From the NCBI RefSeq assembly GCF_003397705.1, contig NZ_QJVB01000002.1:368173-432172 (forward strand): 64,000 nt of DNA, given 5' to 3'. Of the stretch, positions 42,920-52,261 are shown in pieces (position 1 is the first letter of the stretch; each line of letters opens with the position of its first letter). Origin of the DNA: Gardnerella swidsinskii (GTDB lineage: Bacteria > Actinomycetota > Actinomycetes > Actinomycetales > Bifidobacteriaceae). Below the pieces are notes generated by a model that was not told where the DNA came from, searched no databases, and was given only the letters and a program-made list of their open reading frames with translations. A program made the position numbers and the translations under genes.

Positions 42920-44012
42920 GTTCACTATCTTTGCATAAGCGAATGACGATATTGCGCGAGAGCCGAGTCGCTTCGTAATAATTTGGCAGCGAAAAAGGCT
43001 TCTGACCATGCCATTTTGTACATAGTTCGTCCACTGCCGATATGTGACTTGACGAGAAACGCAGACCAAGCTCACTTAACGCACGCACTATAATTCGTCT
43101 ACGAATTGATGGATGATATTGCACTAACTTCTCAGCTTTTAACCTAACAGTTTTCGCATTTTTATCAAATTCCATCACTTGTGAACTAGCTTCGTCAACT
43201 TGAGAATTAATATAGTCAAGATCGTCTCTAGCTATTTCAGCTCCACGAGAAAGCAAAGTAACCATATTTGCATTAAAAAATCGCGAAATATAAGGCATTA
43301 ACGTGTGTCTAACTCGAGATCTCAATGGATAATTTTCTGAAAGTTCCTCATTTTGCGAAATATCGTCACCATTTGTAGGATCATCCCACCATGAAATGCC
43401 TAGATCCTCGCAAATACCAGTAGTATCTTCTCTACTAAGCTTAATAAGAGGCCTCGCAAAAAGCACGTTTTGACGCAATGTCACTGCTTTCATGCCAGCA
43501 ACTGCTTCTAAACCTGCAGAATCTTTTAGCCCCATCATTACAGTTTCTGCTTGATCATTTGCAGTATGAGCTAGAAGCACGGCTGCAGCTTGCTGCTTTT
43601 TAGCGACCTCAATAATTGCTTGATACCTAGCATTTCTAGCAGCAGATTCTTCGCCTTCTCCCGAATCTTCAACGTTCACAGATTGAATATACACGTACTT
43701 TTCATCTATTCCAGATTGCAAACAATGTTTAGCAGCAGTATTGGCAATTTCAGTTGAGTGTGGCTGCAAATGGTGATCTACTATTACGACACCGCAACGA
43801 ATACCCCTACTTGCGCACACAATCACGCTCAATGCTGTAAGTGCAAGAGAATCTCTACCTCCAGAGCACGCAATAAGAACCAGAGGAGCATCAACATCTG
43901 TCGCGTGATTGCCATGTTCGGAAAAACGCGCGTCTTGTGCACATAATGAAAGTTCGTCAAAACAATGCTTGATTGCGCCAATTCCTGCGCGTATGCGAGA
44001 AGAATACACCAT
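42894..44012 (-). CDS. tilS: tRNA(Ile)-lysidine synthetase TilS
   Basis: Converts C34 of tRNA-Ile(CAU) to lysidine so that it reads AUA. 372 residues, the usual length for the actinobacterial short form. The PP-loop motif LIACSGGRDSLALT is at about residues 47-60. VVIVDHHLQPHS, LLAHTANDQAETVMMGL and RPLIKLSREDT follow in family order. The region after residue 270 is the small C-terminal domain. It starts 47 bp downstream of the dacB stop and overlaps hpt at its end. Confidence 0.94.
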   Translation of the reverse strand: MVYSSRIRAGIGAIKHCFDELSLCAQDARFSEHGNHATDVDAPLVLIACSGGRDSLALTALSVIVCASRGIRCGVVIVDHHLQPHSTEIANTAAKHCLQSGIDEKYVYIQSVNVEDSGEGEESAARNARYQAIIEVAKKQQAAAVLLAHTANDQAETVMMGLKDSAGLEAVAGMKAVTLRQNVLFARPLIKLSREDTTGICEDLGISWWDDPTNGDDISQNEELSENYPLRSRVRHTLMPYISRFFNANMVTLLSRGAEIARDDLDYINSQVDEASSQVMEFDKNAKTVRLKAEKLVQYHPSIRRRIIVRALSELGLRFSSSHISAVDELCTKWHGQKPFSLPNYYEATRLSRNIVIRLCKDSEHANCRYTR

Positions 44013-44058
44013 AGCTTCTAGTGTAGCGCGCCAATAATGCTAAATTGCAACTCATAAA

Positions 44059-45849
44059 TCATAGTTTTGGCAATTCTGCCATAAACTTATTAATCGCTAC
44101 GAACGCTCCCCAAATATCAGCTGGCTGGTTCGCAACAACAGCGAAAGTTAGCACTCCACCACTTTTCCTAGATACATTACCAACCATAGAAGTAACTTCA
44201 CTTAAAGAACCAGTCTTTACGCGAAGCATGCCGGCAGAAGATTCATCCGCTAAACGCTTTCTTGCTGTTCCAACTAAACCAGGAAGAGACAATCCTTCAG
44301 CAGCTGCAGCACCTCCAGAATCGGCTTTAATATTAAGCACTTGTACTTGAGCTAGCGTTGTTGCGCGCAACCTTGATTTTGGAGACAAGCCTGAGCAATC
44401 AGACATGTGCAAACCACGTATATCGATATTGAGCTTGCGCAATCCCTCTTTTACTGCCTGAACTGCACCCTCCGGAGAGTTGGATTTGTGAGTTGCAAGC
44501 GCAGTCAAACGACCAAACTCTTCCGCCAATGTGTTGTCTGAAATACGAAGCGTATATGCCATTATTTCGTTTAATGGTGCAGAAGAAACTTGTGCAATTA
44601 AACGCGAATTAGATGATATTAACGATTGAGTTTCGCTTACTGGTATGACAAGATTTTCAGACTGTGCAGATTTATCTTCATTTTCAGAATCTTTATTGTT
44701 TTCAGAAGAATCATCTGCAGACGAGCCTGAACCGGAATTTTTTTCATCAGAAGCGGTTTTATTAGAATAATTACTTATAACTATTCCTTGTTTGCTTAAT
44801 AATTTAGCAAAAACATGACCGACACTTAAAGCAGGATGAGGATCAGAAAGCGGAAAATCTGTCATAGCGTCAGCGTCAACACCTTGCACTGAAAGGTCAC
44901 GCTGACGAGCATCATCTATAGCCAAAGATGACGTTTGAGCATAAAAGCGGCGTTCAACATCTGTTTCATAAATCAAATCAGGAGCACGTTTTGCGCCAAA
45001 CAATGAGTCATCAACAGCTAAAGAAACTGTGTGAATATTTTCAAGCTTCAACGCGTTGGCTGTTCTTCTCGCTAATGTCGTTAAACCTGCTCTGCCATTG
45101 ACATGGTGCCAATCGTTTTCTCCAACGCCAAGAAGCATGTCACCATTGCCGCGAAGCACAAGCTTTCTAGCATTCGTACTAGAAGCTCGTTCTGGTTCAC
45201 CGCCTGTTTTAGGCAACAAAAATACTTGAGTATCAAGAGTTGAACCCATGTCAAGAGTGCGAGAAGCTACGCTAGCAGTTAAAGTTTTAAGCGTTGACGC
45301 TGGCTCTCTTAAAGCATTTGGCTCATGTGAAGCAACTACTCGCCCATTAGCATCCATAATTACTGCTGAAGTGCTGCTACTCATAGAAGCATCGGAAACC
45401 AACTCGTTAATAAGTTTTTGAGCTTGCGAATGATTTATTTCTTTACCATAAGTCACGCCTTTAGCTAGTGATTTAACTCGCAAAAGTGATTTAGGAGAAG
45501 AAACAGTTACAGCATAATGTTGTTTTCGCAACGTCAAAGGACCAGGAAGAATATCGTATACGTCAAGCAAAAAATAAGTAAAAATAATTGCTGCACTAAC
45601 TATAACTGCTATAAATGCAATAAGCAATCGCCAACGAGAAGGATATTGGCTTCTTAAAACCATAGCAGCGTATTTACTTTTCTTCTGTGCGCTACTTGGT
45701 TTAATCTCACTGCTTGATTTAGATTCACTACTTAGTTTTTTTTCACTACTTGGTTTAGGCTCGATACTTTTGTTGGGTTCGCCGCTTTGCGCTGGCGTGC
45801 TCGCATTAGGAATATTTAAGGCATCGTTTAAGCCTTTATTACTTTCCAT
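44059..45849 (-). CDS. dacB: D-alanyl-D-alanine carboxypeptidase/endopeptidase, PBP4 (DacB) type
   Basis: Peptidase S13 family, trims or cleaves peptidoglycan cross-links outside the membrane. 596 residues. A Ser/Lys/Glu-rich cytoplasmic tail with degenerate KxSSE units (PSSEKKLSSESKSSSEIK) covers residues 25-60. One transmembrane helix follows (LIAFIAVIVSAAIIFTYFLL), acting as an uncleaved anchor. The active-site motifs are PASTLKTL (SxxK, near residue 186), ISDNTLAE (SxN, near 438) and VKTGSLSE (KTG, near 545). A Ser/Asp/Glu-rich insert (SGSGSSADDSSENNKDSE) precedes the SxN motif. AAAGGTG lies upstream of the ATG. The gene precedes tilS in the usual order. Confidence 0.93.
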   Translation of the reverse strand: MESNKGLNDALNIPNASTPAQSGEPNKSIEPKPSSEKKLSSESKSSSEIKPSSAQKKSKYAAMVLRSQYPSRWRLLIAFIAVIVSAAIIFTYFLLDVYDILPGPLTLRKQHYAVTVSSPKSLLRVKSLAKGVTYGKEINHSQAQKLINELVSDASMSSSTSAVIMDANGRVVASHEPNALREPASTLKTLTASVASRTLDMGSTLDTQVFLLPKTGGEPERASSTNARKLVLRGNGDMLLGVGENDWHHVNGRAGLTTLARRTANALKLENIHTVSLAVDDSLFGAKRAPDLIYETDVERRFYAQTSSLAIDDARQRDLSVQGVDADAMTDFPLSDPHPALSVGHVFAKLLSKQGIVISNYSNKTASDEKNSGSGSSADDSSENNKDSENEDKSAQSENLVIPVSETQSLISSNSRLIAQVSSAPLNEIMAYTLRISDNTLAEEFGRLTALATHKSNSPEGAVQAVKEGLRKLNIDIRGLHMSDCSGLSPKSRLRATTLAQVQVLNIKADSGGAAAAEGLSLPGLVGTARKRLADESSAGMLRVKTGSLSEVTSMVGNVSRKSGGVLTFAVVANQPADIWGAFVAINKFMAELPKL

Positions 45850-45923
45850 GCGAGCACACCTTTAAATCGATTGCAAATACCGCGCTTAACTATACATTGC
45901 GCTTGCAACAAAGCGTGCGTAAG

Positions 45924-47576
45924 TTACGCAGTAATAGACGCGAATCTGCGCAAGTTTTCTACAATGCGAATCGTGCGCTTATCCATTACTTTGCCACCAA
46001 GAATCACGCCAACAACCAGCACAATCAAGCCGTTTACTACAAACAAAATGCTTGCAATCCACAGCAGTTGCGGCGCAAGAATCATAAACGCAATCGCAGC
46101 CGCAACCGAAGGAATCATGCAAACTACAGAAAGAAGCATAAAGCCTATAGCTGCAAAACTTCGCCCGCCAGCACTTCCTTGCGGCCTAGAAAATGGCTTT
46201 TCGATTGATGCCACAGGGTACATTGCAATGCACGAAGAAATTAAGCCAATGCCTATGGAAGCAAAAGCTATTCCAATTGGCGAAAGAATCTGGAACATAA
46301 CTGCATTCACATTTTGCTGAACATTTGCTACAAAGAAAAGGAAAACGTAAACCCCTACTCCAATAATCGCAAAATAAACAGCGCAAATCACTGACCAAAC
46401 TATTGCGTTCGCTAAGCGATCGTGCAAACCTTTTACTCCAATAATCGCATGCATAGTAAAAGCTGTGCCATCGTAAGCAATATTGTTTCCAACAACCATG
46501 CCCATAAGCAAAGCAGCATACATCATCCATCCAGAAACACCTAAGTTATCTGTTAGAGAATCAAATCCTTTAGCCTTAAAACTACTTCCTCCTGCAACTA
46601 CCAGCATAAAAAGCGGCGCAATAAGCAAAAATAGCTGACGCATATCTCTTCTCATAACGCTAATAATTCGCGCAATAATCGCACCAACTGTGTTGTCTGG
46701 AACTGCTGCAAACAAGCCGATTCCCTTAGTTTTAACAACTGTTTTTTGCTCACCACGAAGCAACTTCGGCTCTAATTTTGCGCAAAATACAGAGATTGCA
46801 AAGCAAGCAGCAATCGTTACAACGCAAATAAGGAAGCGAATAGCAAGAGCAAGCCAATTGCCATTAATAGCATCGAGCGGCAAAGCCATAGCTGCACTTA
46901 ATGGTGTAAAAGCGGACGCAGCACAGAAACTTGTGCCTAGCGCAATTCCATTTGGCGAAGGGCTATGCGTATTCATTGATGAAACAAAAATCATGTACGC
47001 TATAAAAATGGCAAAGTAAAAAATGTTTCTTGAACGCTTGTTTATTAAAATAGTATCTAAAAGCTCAATAAGCATTTTGCTTAAAGACACGATTGTTGCA
47101 ACGTAAAGCGGAGCTGCAATTACGCTGACTAAAACCGGCACAATTCCAAAGCTTCTGTACGCTAAAGACCACAAAGCAAGCGCGATTGTGCAGCTTACTG
47201 AAAGCGCTCCAAAAAGAGAGCCAAGAAGCATGCCAGCTTGCTGCTTTACGTAAGGAATGCCGTAAAGCGCAAAACTACGCGATTTTAGTGTTGTGTCGCT
47301 GCCAAACATAAACACGTTTATAAACAGCGTAAAAATTGACACAATCGACGCAACCATTATTGGAGCCAATTGGAATTCCTGCCAATTTTTAGTATCTGCA
47401 AGCATTCCTGGATTAATGTACTTGCCAGTTTCCCAGCCAGCAAAACCAAGAGCGCATATAAGCGCAAGTCCAAAAACAATTGCTATAGCAAAGCCAATTT
47501 TTTGCCAAATTGACTTTCGCATAACAGAAAAAGTAAGTGCCCAGCGAAGGCGAACCATGGTAAAAATCATAGACAT
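45924..47576 (-). CDS. ABC transporter permease, polytopic
   Basis: 550 residues with about twelve predicted transmembrane helices and short polar loops. It begins SMIFTMVRLRWALTFSVMRKS, and no extracytoplasmic substrate-binding domain is present. It starts 14 bp after the stop of the ATPase gene, and GGGAAAACC precedes the ATG, so the two form one transporter. The architecture suits an ABC-2-like exporter permease. The substrate is unknown; related pairs in Gram-positive bacteria export lipids, peptides or drugs. Confidence 0.85.
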   Translation of the reverse strand: MSMIFTMVRLRWALTFSVMRKSIWQKIGFAIAIVFGLALICALGFAGWETGKYINPGMLADTKNWQEFQLAPIMVASIVSIFTLFINVFMFGSDTTLKSRSFALYGIPYVKQQAGMLLGSLFGALSVSCTIALALWSLAYRSFGIVPVLVSVIAAPLYVATIVSLSKMLIELLDTILINKRSRNIFYFAIFIAYMIFVSSMNTHSPSPNGIALGTSFCAASAFTPLSAAMALPLDAINGNWLALAIRFLICVVTIAACFAISVFCAKLEPKLLRGEQKTVVKTKGIGLFAAVPDNTVGAIIARIISVMRRDMRQLFLLIAPLFMLVVAGGSSFKAKGFDSLTDNLGVSGWMMYAALLMGMVVGNNIAYDGTAFTMHAIIGVKGLHDRLANAIVWSVICAVYFAIIGVGVYVFLFFVANVQQNVNAVMFQILSPIGIAFASIGIGLISSCIAMYPVASIEKPFSRPQGSAGGRSFAAIGFMLLSVVCMIPSVAAAIAFMILAPQLLWIASILFVVNGLIVLVVGVILGGKVMDKRTIRIVENLRRFASITA

Positions 47577-47590
47577 TACGGTTTTCCCTT

Positions 47591-48496
47591 TTAAGCGTTG
47601 AGATTGGTGGAAGATGCAGGAGCGTTATCAGATTTGCCGCCGTTAAGCCAGTCGATGCGCGCAGCTGCGTGACGTCCGCCAACAAGCTCCATGAAGCGAT
47701 CTTCAAGATTCTTGCCTTGAGCAACTTCTTCAAGAGAGCCAGCAGCCGCAACATGACCTTCGTTAATAATTGCCACGTGCGAGCACATTTTTTCAACCAA
47801 TTCCATAACGTGCGAAGAAATAATCACCGTTCCGCCAGTAGAAACATACTCGGCGAGAATATCCTTCAAATTTGCGCTAGAAACAGGGTCTACTGCCTCA
47901 AAAGGCTCGTCCAACACAAGCACGCGTGGGCTATGAATCATAGCTGTTGCAAGGCAAATTTTCTTCGTCATACCAGTTGAATAGTCCGAAACCATGGTGT
48001 TTGCGGCTTCTGTTAAGTCAAATGCAGAAAGCAAGTCGGTCGCGCGACGAACAGCCTCAGCGCGGCTCATCTCGCGAAGCATGCCAGCGTAAGTTAAAAG
48101 CTGAAGGCCAGTAATCGTCTTAAAAATCTCGTCGGCCTGAGGCATTAAACCGATTGCGCGCTTAGCACTATTTACGTCACTCCAAACGTCGTTGCCAAAA
48201 ATCGAAGCTGAGCCAGCATCTGGCATAAGCAAGCCCGTAAGCATTTTAATCGTAGTGGTTTTGCCAGCACCGTTCGGGCCGACTAATCCATAGAAAGAGC
48301 CTGCTGGAATGCTCAACGAAAGATTATCTACAGCAACTTTCTTGCCAAAAGTCTTAACAAATCCGCTAATAGAAACCGCTGGAACATCTTCGTTAGTAGC
48401 GTCGTAAGTGTTTGCGCCAAAAACTGGAACGCTGCTAGCAAAAGTATTTCCGGACGGATACTCGGACGGATATTCAGACGGAATAGAATCTACCAT
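47591..48496 (-). CDS. ABC transporter ATP-binding protein
   Basis: 301 residues. Walker A is GPNGAGKTT near residue 68, the Q-loop region is GLMPQADEIF, the signature is DYSTGMTKKI (degenerate compared with LSGGQ but common in ABC-2 ATPases), and Walker B is VLVLDEPFEAVD. The start is the ATG at 48496 with GCGAGGTT six bases upstream. The N-terminus has a short repeated SEYPSEYPSG stretch from a 12-bp DNA repeat (48465-48488). It drives the permease that follows after 14 bp. Confidence 0.92.
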   Translation of the reverse strand: MVDSIPSEYPSEYPSGNTFASSVPVFGANTYDATNEDVPAVSISGFVKTFGKKVAVDNLSLSIPAGSFYGLVGPNGAGKTTTIKMLTGLLMPDAGSASIFGNDVWSDVNSAKRAIGLMPQADEIFKTITGLQLLTYAGMLREMSRAEAVRRATDLLSAFDLTEAANTMVSDYSTGMTKKICLATAMIHSPRVLVLDEPFEAVDPVSSANLKDILAEYVSTGGTVIISSHVMELVEKMCSHVAIINEGHVAAAGSLEEVAQGKNLEDRFMELVGGRHAAARIDWLNGGKSDNAPASSTNLNA

Positions 48497-48691
48497 AGAA
48501 ACCTCGCAGTATACAGATAAACGCACGCATTGCACTACATTAATTGCGCAATCACACGCTTATATCAAGGCTTCTATTATCTCATACCCGCAATTTTTGC
48601 GCAATCGCAATGCCAGCACTATCCGCACGCTACCTTCATATTCGTGTGGTAGAGATTTGAGATTTTTCGCACTGATTGAATGTTTGCATGC

Positions 48692-48892
48692 TTATGAAGT
48701 TTTGCAGTTGTGCTCTGCAGACGTTGAGTATTTATTCATAGCGAACACTAGCATCATTGCTACTGCGCACGCCACACCAAACACCCCTACCACACTAAAA
48801 ACAACTGTGGGTGAATTTACGAGTGAGGGGTGGTTGTTGCTTGGTCGAGCAATATAAAAGCGGAACGATAGTAATAATCTTGTTGACGAATA
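48692..48892 (-). pseudogene. Possible C-terminal remnant of a small membrane protein
   Basis: An open frame of 67 codons on the minus strand with no usable start codon before its hydrophobic part. It has a polar, Asn/Pro-containing stretch (ARPSNNHPSLVNSPT) followed by one good transmembrane helix (VVFSVVGVFGVACAVAMMLV) and a short polar end (MNKYSTSAEHNCKTS). This looks like the tail of a real membrane protein that has lost its front, but chance is not excluded. No family recognised. Confidence 0.25.
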
Positions 48893-48965
48893 CTATTTTT
48901 AAAAGAAAGTAAGTAAAAAAACTAAACTTAACTACGCAACCGCTAAGTCCAAATAAGGTATAAGA

Positions 48966-49101
48966 GTGGAGCGCTGTCCTTACGGCTAATCGCCGTTCGG
49001 CTGAGCTTGCGTTGAAAGCACACCGTGCTTTCAACTTGAGCAAGCTCACGCTCCGAATTGCTCTCGCGCGTACAATGCTACGCTCAAGCATGTCGTCGCG
49101 C
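48966..49101 (+). repeat. GC-rich double-hairpin repeat, copy 4
   Basis: GAGCTTGCGTTGAAAGCAC pairs with GTGCTTTCAACTTGAGCAAGCTC (small bulge), then CACGCTCCGAATTGCTCTCG, ending GCATGTCGTCGCGC. Same orientation as the copies at 35981 and 62341. The inner stem differs from copy 5 (GAAAGCAC against GAAAGTCCA) but still pairs. Confidence 0.85.
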
Positions 49102-49186
49102 TAGTAACACCCACCACTCACAGCCACTTCAGAAACACGCCAGTCAAACACCAGCCCAAAACTCGCACCACAATAAGCAAGAGCAC

Positions 49187-50413
49187 TCAGCGACCAGTGT
49201 GCTGAATCGGCTTCCACTCGCTCTTTGAGAAAATAGCTTGGAACGCAATAGGCACGTACGAAAGCATAAAAATCGGGAAGCTAAGAGCGTACGCAAACAG
49301 CTCCTTATTCGTTGCACCAAGCTTATCGTGTTCAACTAAAATAGTGAGCGACACAAATATCATCATGCCTAAAACACTTGTAACAGTAGTTGTAATGAAG
49401 TTAATCATTGAATAGATTTGACTCATCCATGTTACAAATCCAAATGCAGCAAAAATAAACCCAAGTATTATTCTTGCAACAGCCAAAACCATAAATGGGA
49501 AAAGCATAAGCGTAAAATCAACCGACGAAAAATCTCTTTCGCGAATACCATGTCGAATAAGAGCTGCTCCATAGTAACGAAATACCTGCAAGAATCCCTT
49601 GCTCCAACGAAGACGCTGCCTCCAGCTCTGCCTAAACGACACAGGTTGTTCATCATACAATACTGCAGAACCGCAATATCCAACTTTGTCTCCGTGAAGA
49701 ATAGCGTCCATAGTAAATTCAAGATCCTCAGTAAGAAGATGGAATTTCCATCCGCTATTTCTGTGCATAATCTCACGCGAGAACATGAATCCAGTTCCAC
49801 CAGCATGGCAACTCGAACCGAATAGCATTCGAGAGTTGTTAGTAAATCGCGATTCTCGAATAAACCAAAGTGCAGAGCCAGAAGAAACCCAATTATCTGA
49901 AAGGTTCACGGAATTACGATAGCTGGTTAAAATTTGATATCCTGCGTGGAAACCTTTATTCATTTCCTCAAAATAATGCGGATCAAGTTTATTGTCTGCA
50001 TCGAAAACAAAGTATGCGTCATAAACTTTATCTGCACCAATTTTCATAATATGATCGAGAAGATAGCTGAGCGCATAACCTTTACCAATATGCTCTTTAT
50101 CAAAACGTTCGACTACGTTGCATCCACAATTGCGACCAACTTGTGCAGTAGAATCAGTGCAATTATCTGCAACAAGCCAAATATCAATAAAATCTTGTCT
50201 ATATGTTTGAGTTTGAATGCAATGAATAAGATTACCTATAACAGCTTCCTCATTGCGCGCAGAAATAAGCACAGCATAATGCTTATCCATTGGTGCTTCA
50301 GGAAAAACAATAGGCTTAGCGAATAAAGATGCAACAGCACAAACACCTTGATACACAACACCGCTTATGCCAATAAGTATTACTAGTACATCAAATATTG
50401 ATAGAAGAATCAT
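49187..50413 (-). CDS. Membrane glycosyltransferase, family 2
   Basis: 408 residues. An N-terminal transmembrane helix is followed by a cytoplasmic GT-A domain and at least three C-terminal helices. The catalytic motifs are VLISARNEEAVIGNLI, FVFDADNKLD (DxD), LLTEDLEFTMD (general base region) and QRLRWSKGF (Q/RxxRW), the set of processive cellulose-synthase or hyaluronan-synthase-like enzymes. It probably makes or extends a cell-surface polysaccharide or glycolipid. The start forms ATGA with the stop of the upstream AI-2E family gene, so translation is coupled. An ATG nine bases earlier is an alternative. The product sugar is unknown. Confidence 0.88.
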   Translation of the reverse strand: MILLSIFDVLVILIGISGVVYQGVCAVASLFAKPIVFPEAPMDKHYAVLISARNEEAVIGNLIHCIQTQTYRQDFIDIWLVADNCTDSTAQVGRNCGCNVVERFDKEHIGKGYALSYLLDHIMKIGADKVYDAYFVFDADNKLDPHYFEEMNKGFHAGYQILTSYRNSVNLSDNWVSSGSALWFIRESRFTNNSRMLFGSSCHAGGTGFMFSREIMHRNSGWKFHLLTEDLEFTMDAILHGDKVGYCGSAVLYDEQPVSFRQSWRQRLRWSKGFLQVFRYYGAALIRHGIRERDFSSVDFTLMLFPFMVLAVARIILGFIFAAFGFVTWMSQIYSMINFITTTVTSVLGMMIFVSLTILVEHDKLGATNKELFAYALSFPIFMLSYVPIAFQAIFSKSEWKPIQHTGR

Positions 50414-51990
50414 CGCTTCCATCCGCTCCGTGGATTATTTTTTACGTTACTTTTATTATTTTTTGTATTTTTTACTATTTTAGACTCGCCTACTTGCAAT
50501 TTTGCTTTAGGAGAATCCTTATTTTCAGAATTTACTTTACGATTTGCAATATCTTTATTTACGGCATCTAATATTTCGCGCGAAATTGGCATTGTTGCCA
50601 ATACGTCAGTTTGATCAGAATCGTTAGAAGAAACTTTGCTACCATTCGCATCGTCAGAGTCTGACACATAAGCTTGCTTATACCAATATAGAATATCCTC
50701 GTTCAGAGAAATGCGAGAGCTTGTGCCTTTCATTACACGATGAACACTTTCACTCATTGGATTCATGAACTTACGGCCAATCGCTTCAACGCAACGAACA
50801 ATAATAGAAGTATGATCAGGGTGAGGATCGTTCATAAGCGGAGAAGAAACTAAACTATATTGCTTCGTGCATACTCTAAAAATTGCTTGCAAACTTGCAG
50901 TCACAGGCAAAGCCAAAAATGCTCCAAGAGCACCAAATACAGCGCCCATTACAAGAACTGAAATAAAAGCTACTGCAGGATTCAAATCCATAGTCTTCTC
51001 GGAAATCTTCGGCGAAATAACCATGTTCTCAATTTGCTGATAAATCGTAATAAAAATTAATGTTGCAACAGCCGCACCAAAACCATTGGAACCCCATGCA
51101 ACCAAGATAGGCAAAGCTCCACCCAAATAGCCACCAATTGTAGGCACAAACTGCGAAACAATTCCGCAGAATAAGGATAGCGGAAGCCAATACGGTATAT
51201 TCATCACAATAAGGAAAATTGCGGTACCCACTGCGTTAATCGCTGCCAAAATAATTCGCGAAAATAAGAAGCTCGAAATCTGCTCTTGAACAACTGACCA
51301 AATAAATAGGAAACGACGCTGAGATTGCGGATTCATCCAACGGCACATGCTACGACGCATAGCCGGACCTGCTGCAGAAATGTAATACGTAACCATAATA
51401 ATGGTAAGTAAATCAAGCAGAACAGTCATCAATCCCCATGTTGTGTTAAGTGCTTGGCCAGCAAAATCAACAACCCAAGATGTTTGCACATGCTTCAAAA
51501 TTTCCATGCCAAGCTGCTCAATATTAGGCATTTTAAAACCGGTATAGTGAAGCACAAAATTTGCAAATTGATTGTATAAATCAGGCAAGCCCATAACCAT
51601 TGAAACAACCTGCTGAGCAAATAAATTACCAAACAAAGCAAGTAGCAAGCTAATTACAACAAGCAAGCCCGTTAGCGTAAAGCCAGAAGCAACTCCTCGC
51701 CTCCAACCATGCTTAATTAACCGAACAACAAGCGGTTCCATTGCGAGCGCAATAAAAATAGAAATCACAACATCGAAAACAATGAATGAAATGCTATTCC
51801 AAGCGAACCATAGGAAGATAGACACAAAAGTAATAATTGCAACGTAAATAAGTGCACGACCTAGCCAATCTGGCGGCCTTCTGTCATCGCCTTTAGCTGG
51901 GAAAAGTGAAGCTAAATCTAGCTTATTTTCACTTTCCTTAATATGCTCATGCATCTTATATTCATGCATTTCTTGCTCTTGGTAATTCAT
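50410..51990 (-). CDS. AI-2E family transporter (TqsA/YhhQ-like permease)
   Basis: 526 residues. Seven or eight transmembrane helices span roughly residues 40-385. The family segment SQFVPTIGGYLGGALPILVA is near residue 290, followed by ISPKISEKTMDLNPAVAF and GAVFGALGAFLALPVTASLQ. The C-terminal 130 residues are a hydrophilic, Lys/Asn/Ser-rich tail. Family members export diverse small molecules or act in Na+/H+ exchange, and the AI-2 link should not be assumed. The N-terminus MNYQEQEMHEYKMHEH contains three Met candidates; none has a strong ribosome binding site. Coupled by ATGA to the glycosyltransferase that follows. Confidence 0.9.
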   Translation of the reverse strand: MNYQEQEMHEYKMHEHIKESENKLDLASLFPAKGDDRRPPDWLGRALIYVAIITFVSIFLWFAWNSISFIVFDVVISIFIALAMEPLVVRLIKHGWRRGVASGFTLTGLLVVISLLLALFGNLFAQQVVSMVMGLPDLYNQFANFVLHYTGFKMPNIEQLGMEILKHVQTSWVVDFAGQALNTTWGLMTVLLDLLTIIMVTYYISAAGPAMRRSMCRWMNPQSQRRFLFIWSVVQEQISSFLFSRIILAAINAVGTAIFLIVMNIPYWLPLSLFCGIVSQFVPTIGGYLGGALPILVAWGSNGFGAAVATLIFITIYQQIENMVISPKISEKTMDLNPAVAFISVLVMGAVFGALGAFLALPVTASLQAIFRVCTKQYSLVSSPLMNDPHPDHTSIIVRCVEAIGRKFMNPMSESVHRVMKGTSSRISLNEDILYWYKQAYVSDSDDANGSKVSSNDSDQTDVLATMPISREILDAVNKDIANRKVNSENKDSPKAKLQVGESKIVKNTKNNKSNVKNNPRSGWKR

Positions 51991-52043
51991 AGGTACTATT
52001 GTAACTGCGCGAACTGATGAATGCGAATTAGCGGCATGTAATG

Positions 52044-52073
52044 GTAACTATTTTTGTAATACTTAATAGTTAC
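52044..52073. repeat. Inverted repeat in the glnA1 leader region
   Basis: GTAACTATT (52044-52052) and AATAGTTAC (52065-52073) are perfect 9-bp inverted arms around a 12-bp AT-rich spacer. It lies 190-220 bp upstream of glnA1 and about 55-80 bp upstream of the AI-2E family gene, so it could serve either promoter. Confidence 0.5.
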
Positions 52074-52152
52074 GCTATTTATTACTATTTATTACAATTT
52101 TCTACTATTTCCTACTAAACGATTGCAATTATGCGCATCTACGCAACTACAC

Positions 52153-52178
52153 GTAACATTATGTAACACAAACGTAAC
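52153..52178 (+). promoter_or_regulatory. Three GTAAC half-sites upstream of glnA1
   Basis: GTAAC occurs at 52153, 52163 and 52174, spaced 10 and 11 bp, some 85-110 bp before the start codon. Actinobacterial GlnR sites are built from GTNAC/GAAAC half-sites at 11-bp spacing, so this is a plausible nitrogen-control site. The regulator is not in the window. Confidence 0.5.
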
Positions 52179-52261
52179 GAGATATTCGAGTCGCTGAAAT
52201 CCAAAATGGCATTCATAGTCATAAACTCATTACTGGGTTTTTTAAGAAAGGAATGGTGACC

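Larger units (their letters stand above)
48497..49186. other. Intergenic region with hairpin repeat and a gene remnant
   Basis: 690 bp. It contains the promoter side of the ABC ATPase gene, a possible membrane-protein remnant on the minus strand (48692-48892, listed separately), an AT-rich stretch, and hairpin repeat copy 4. I see no intact gene. Confidence 0.6.

Noticed and set aside
48795..49091. 98-codon minus-strand frame resembling one at 62226-62651
   Set aside because: The similarity (RSIVRAxAxRSVSLL) comes only from the shared hairpin repeat DNA. Neither frame has a credible start, and the other copies are not open in that frame.
50410..51990. Quorum-sensing role for the AI-2E family gene
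   Set aside because: The family name is historical. Nothing in the sequence or context (no luxS or lsr genes in view) links it to AI-2.
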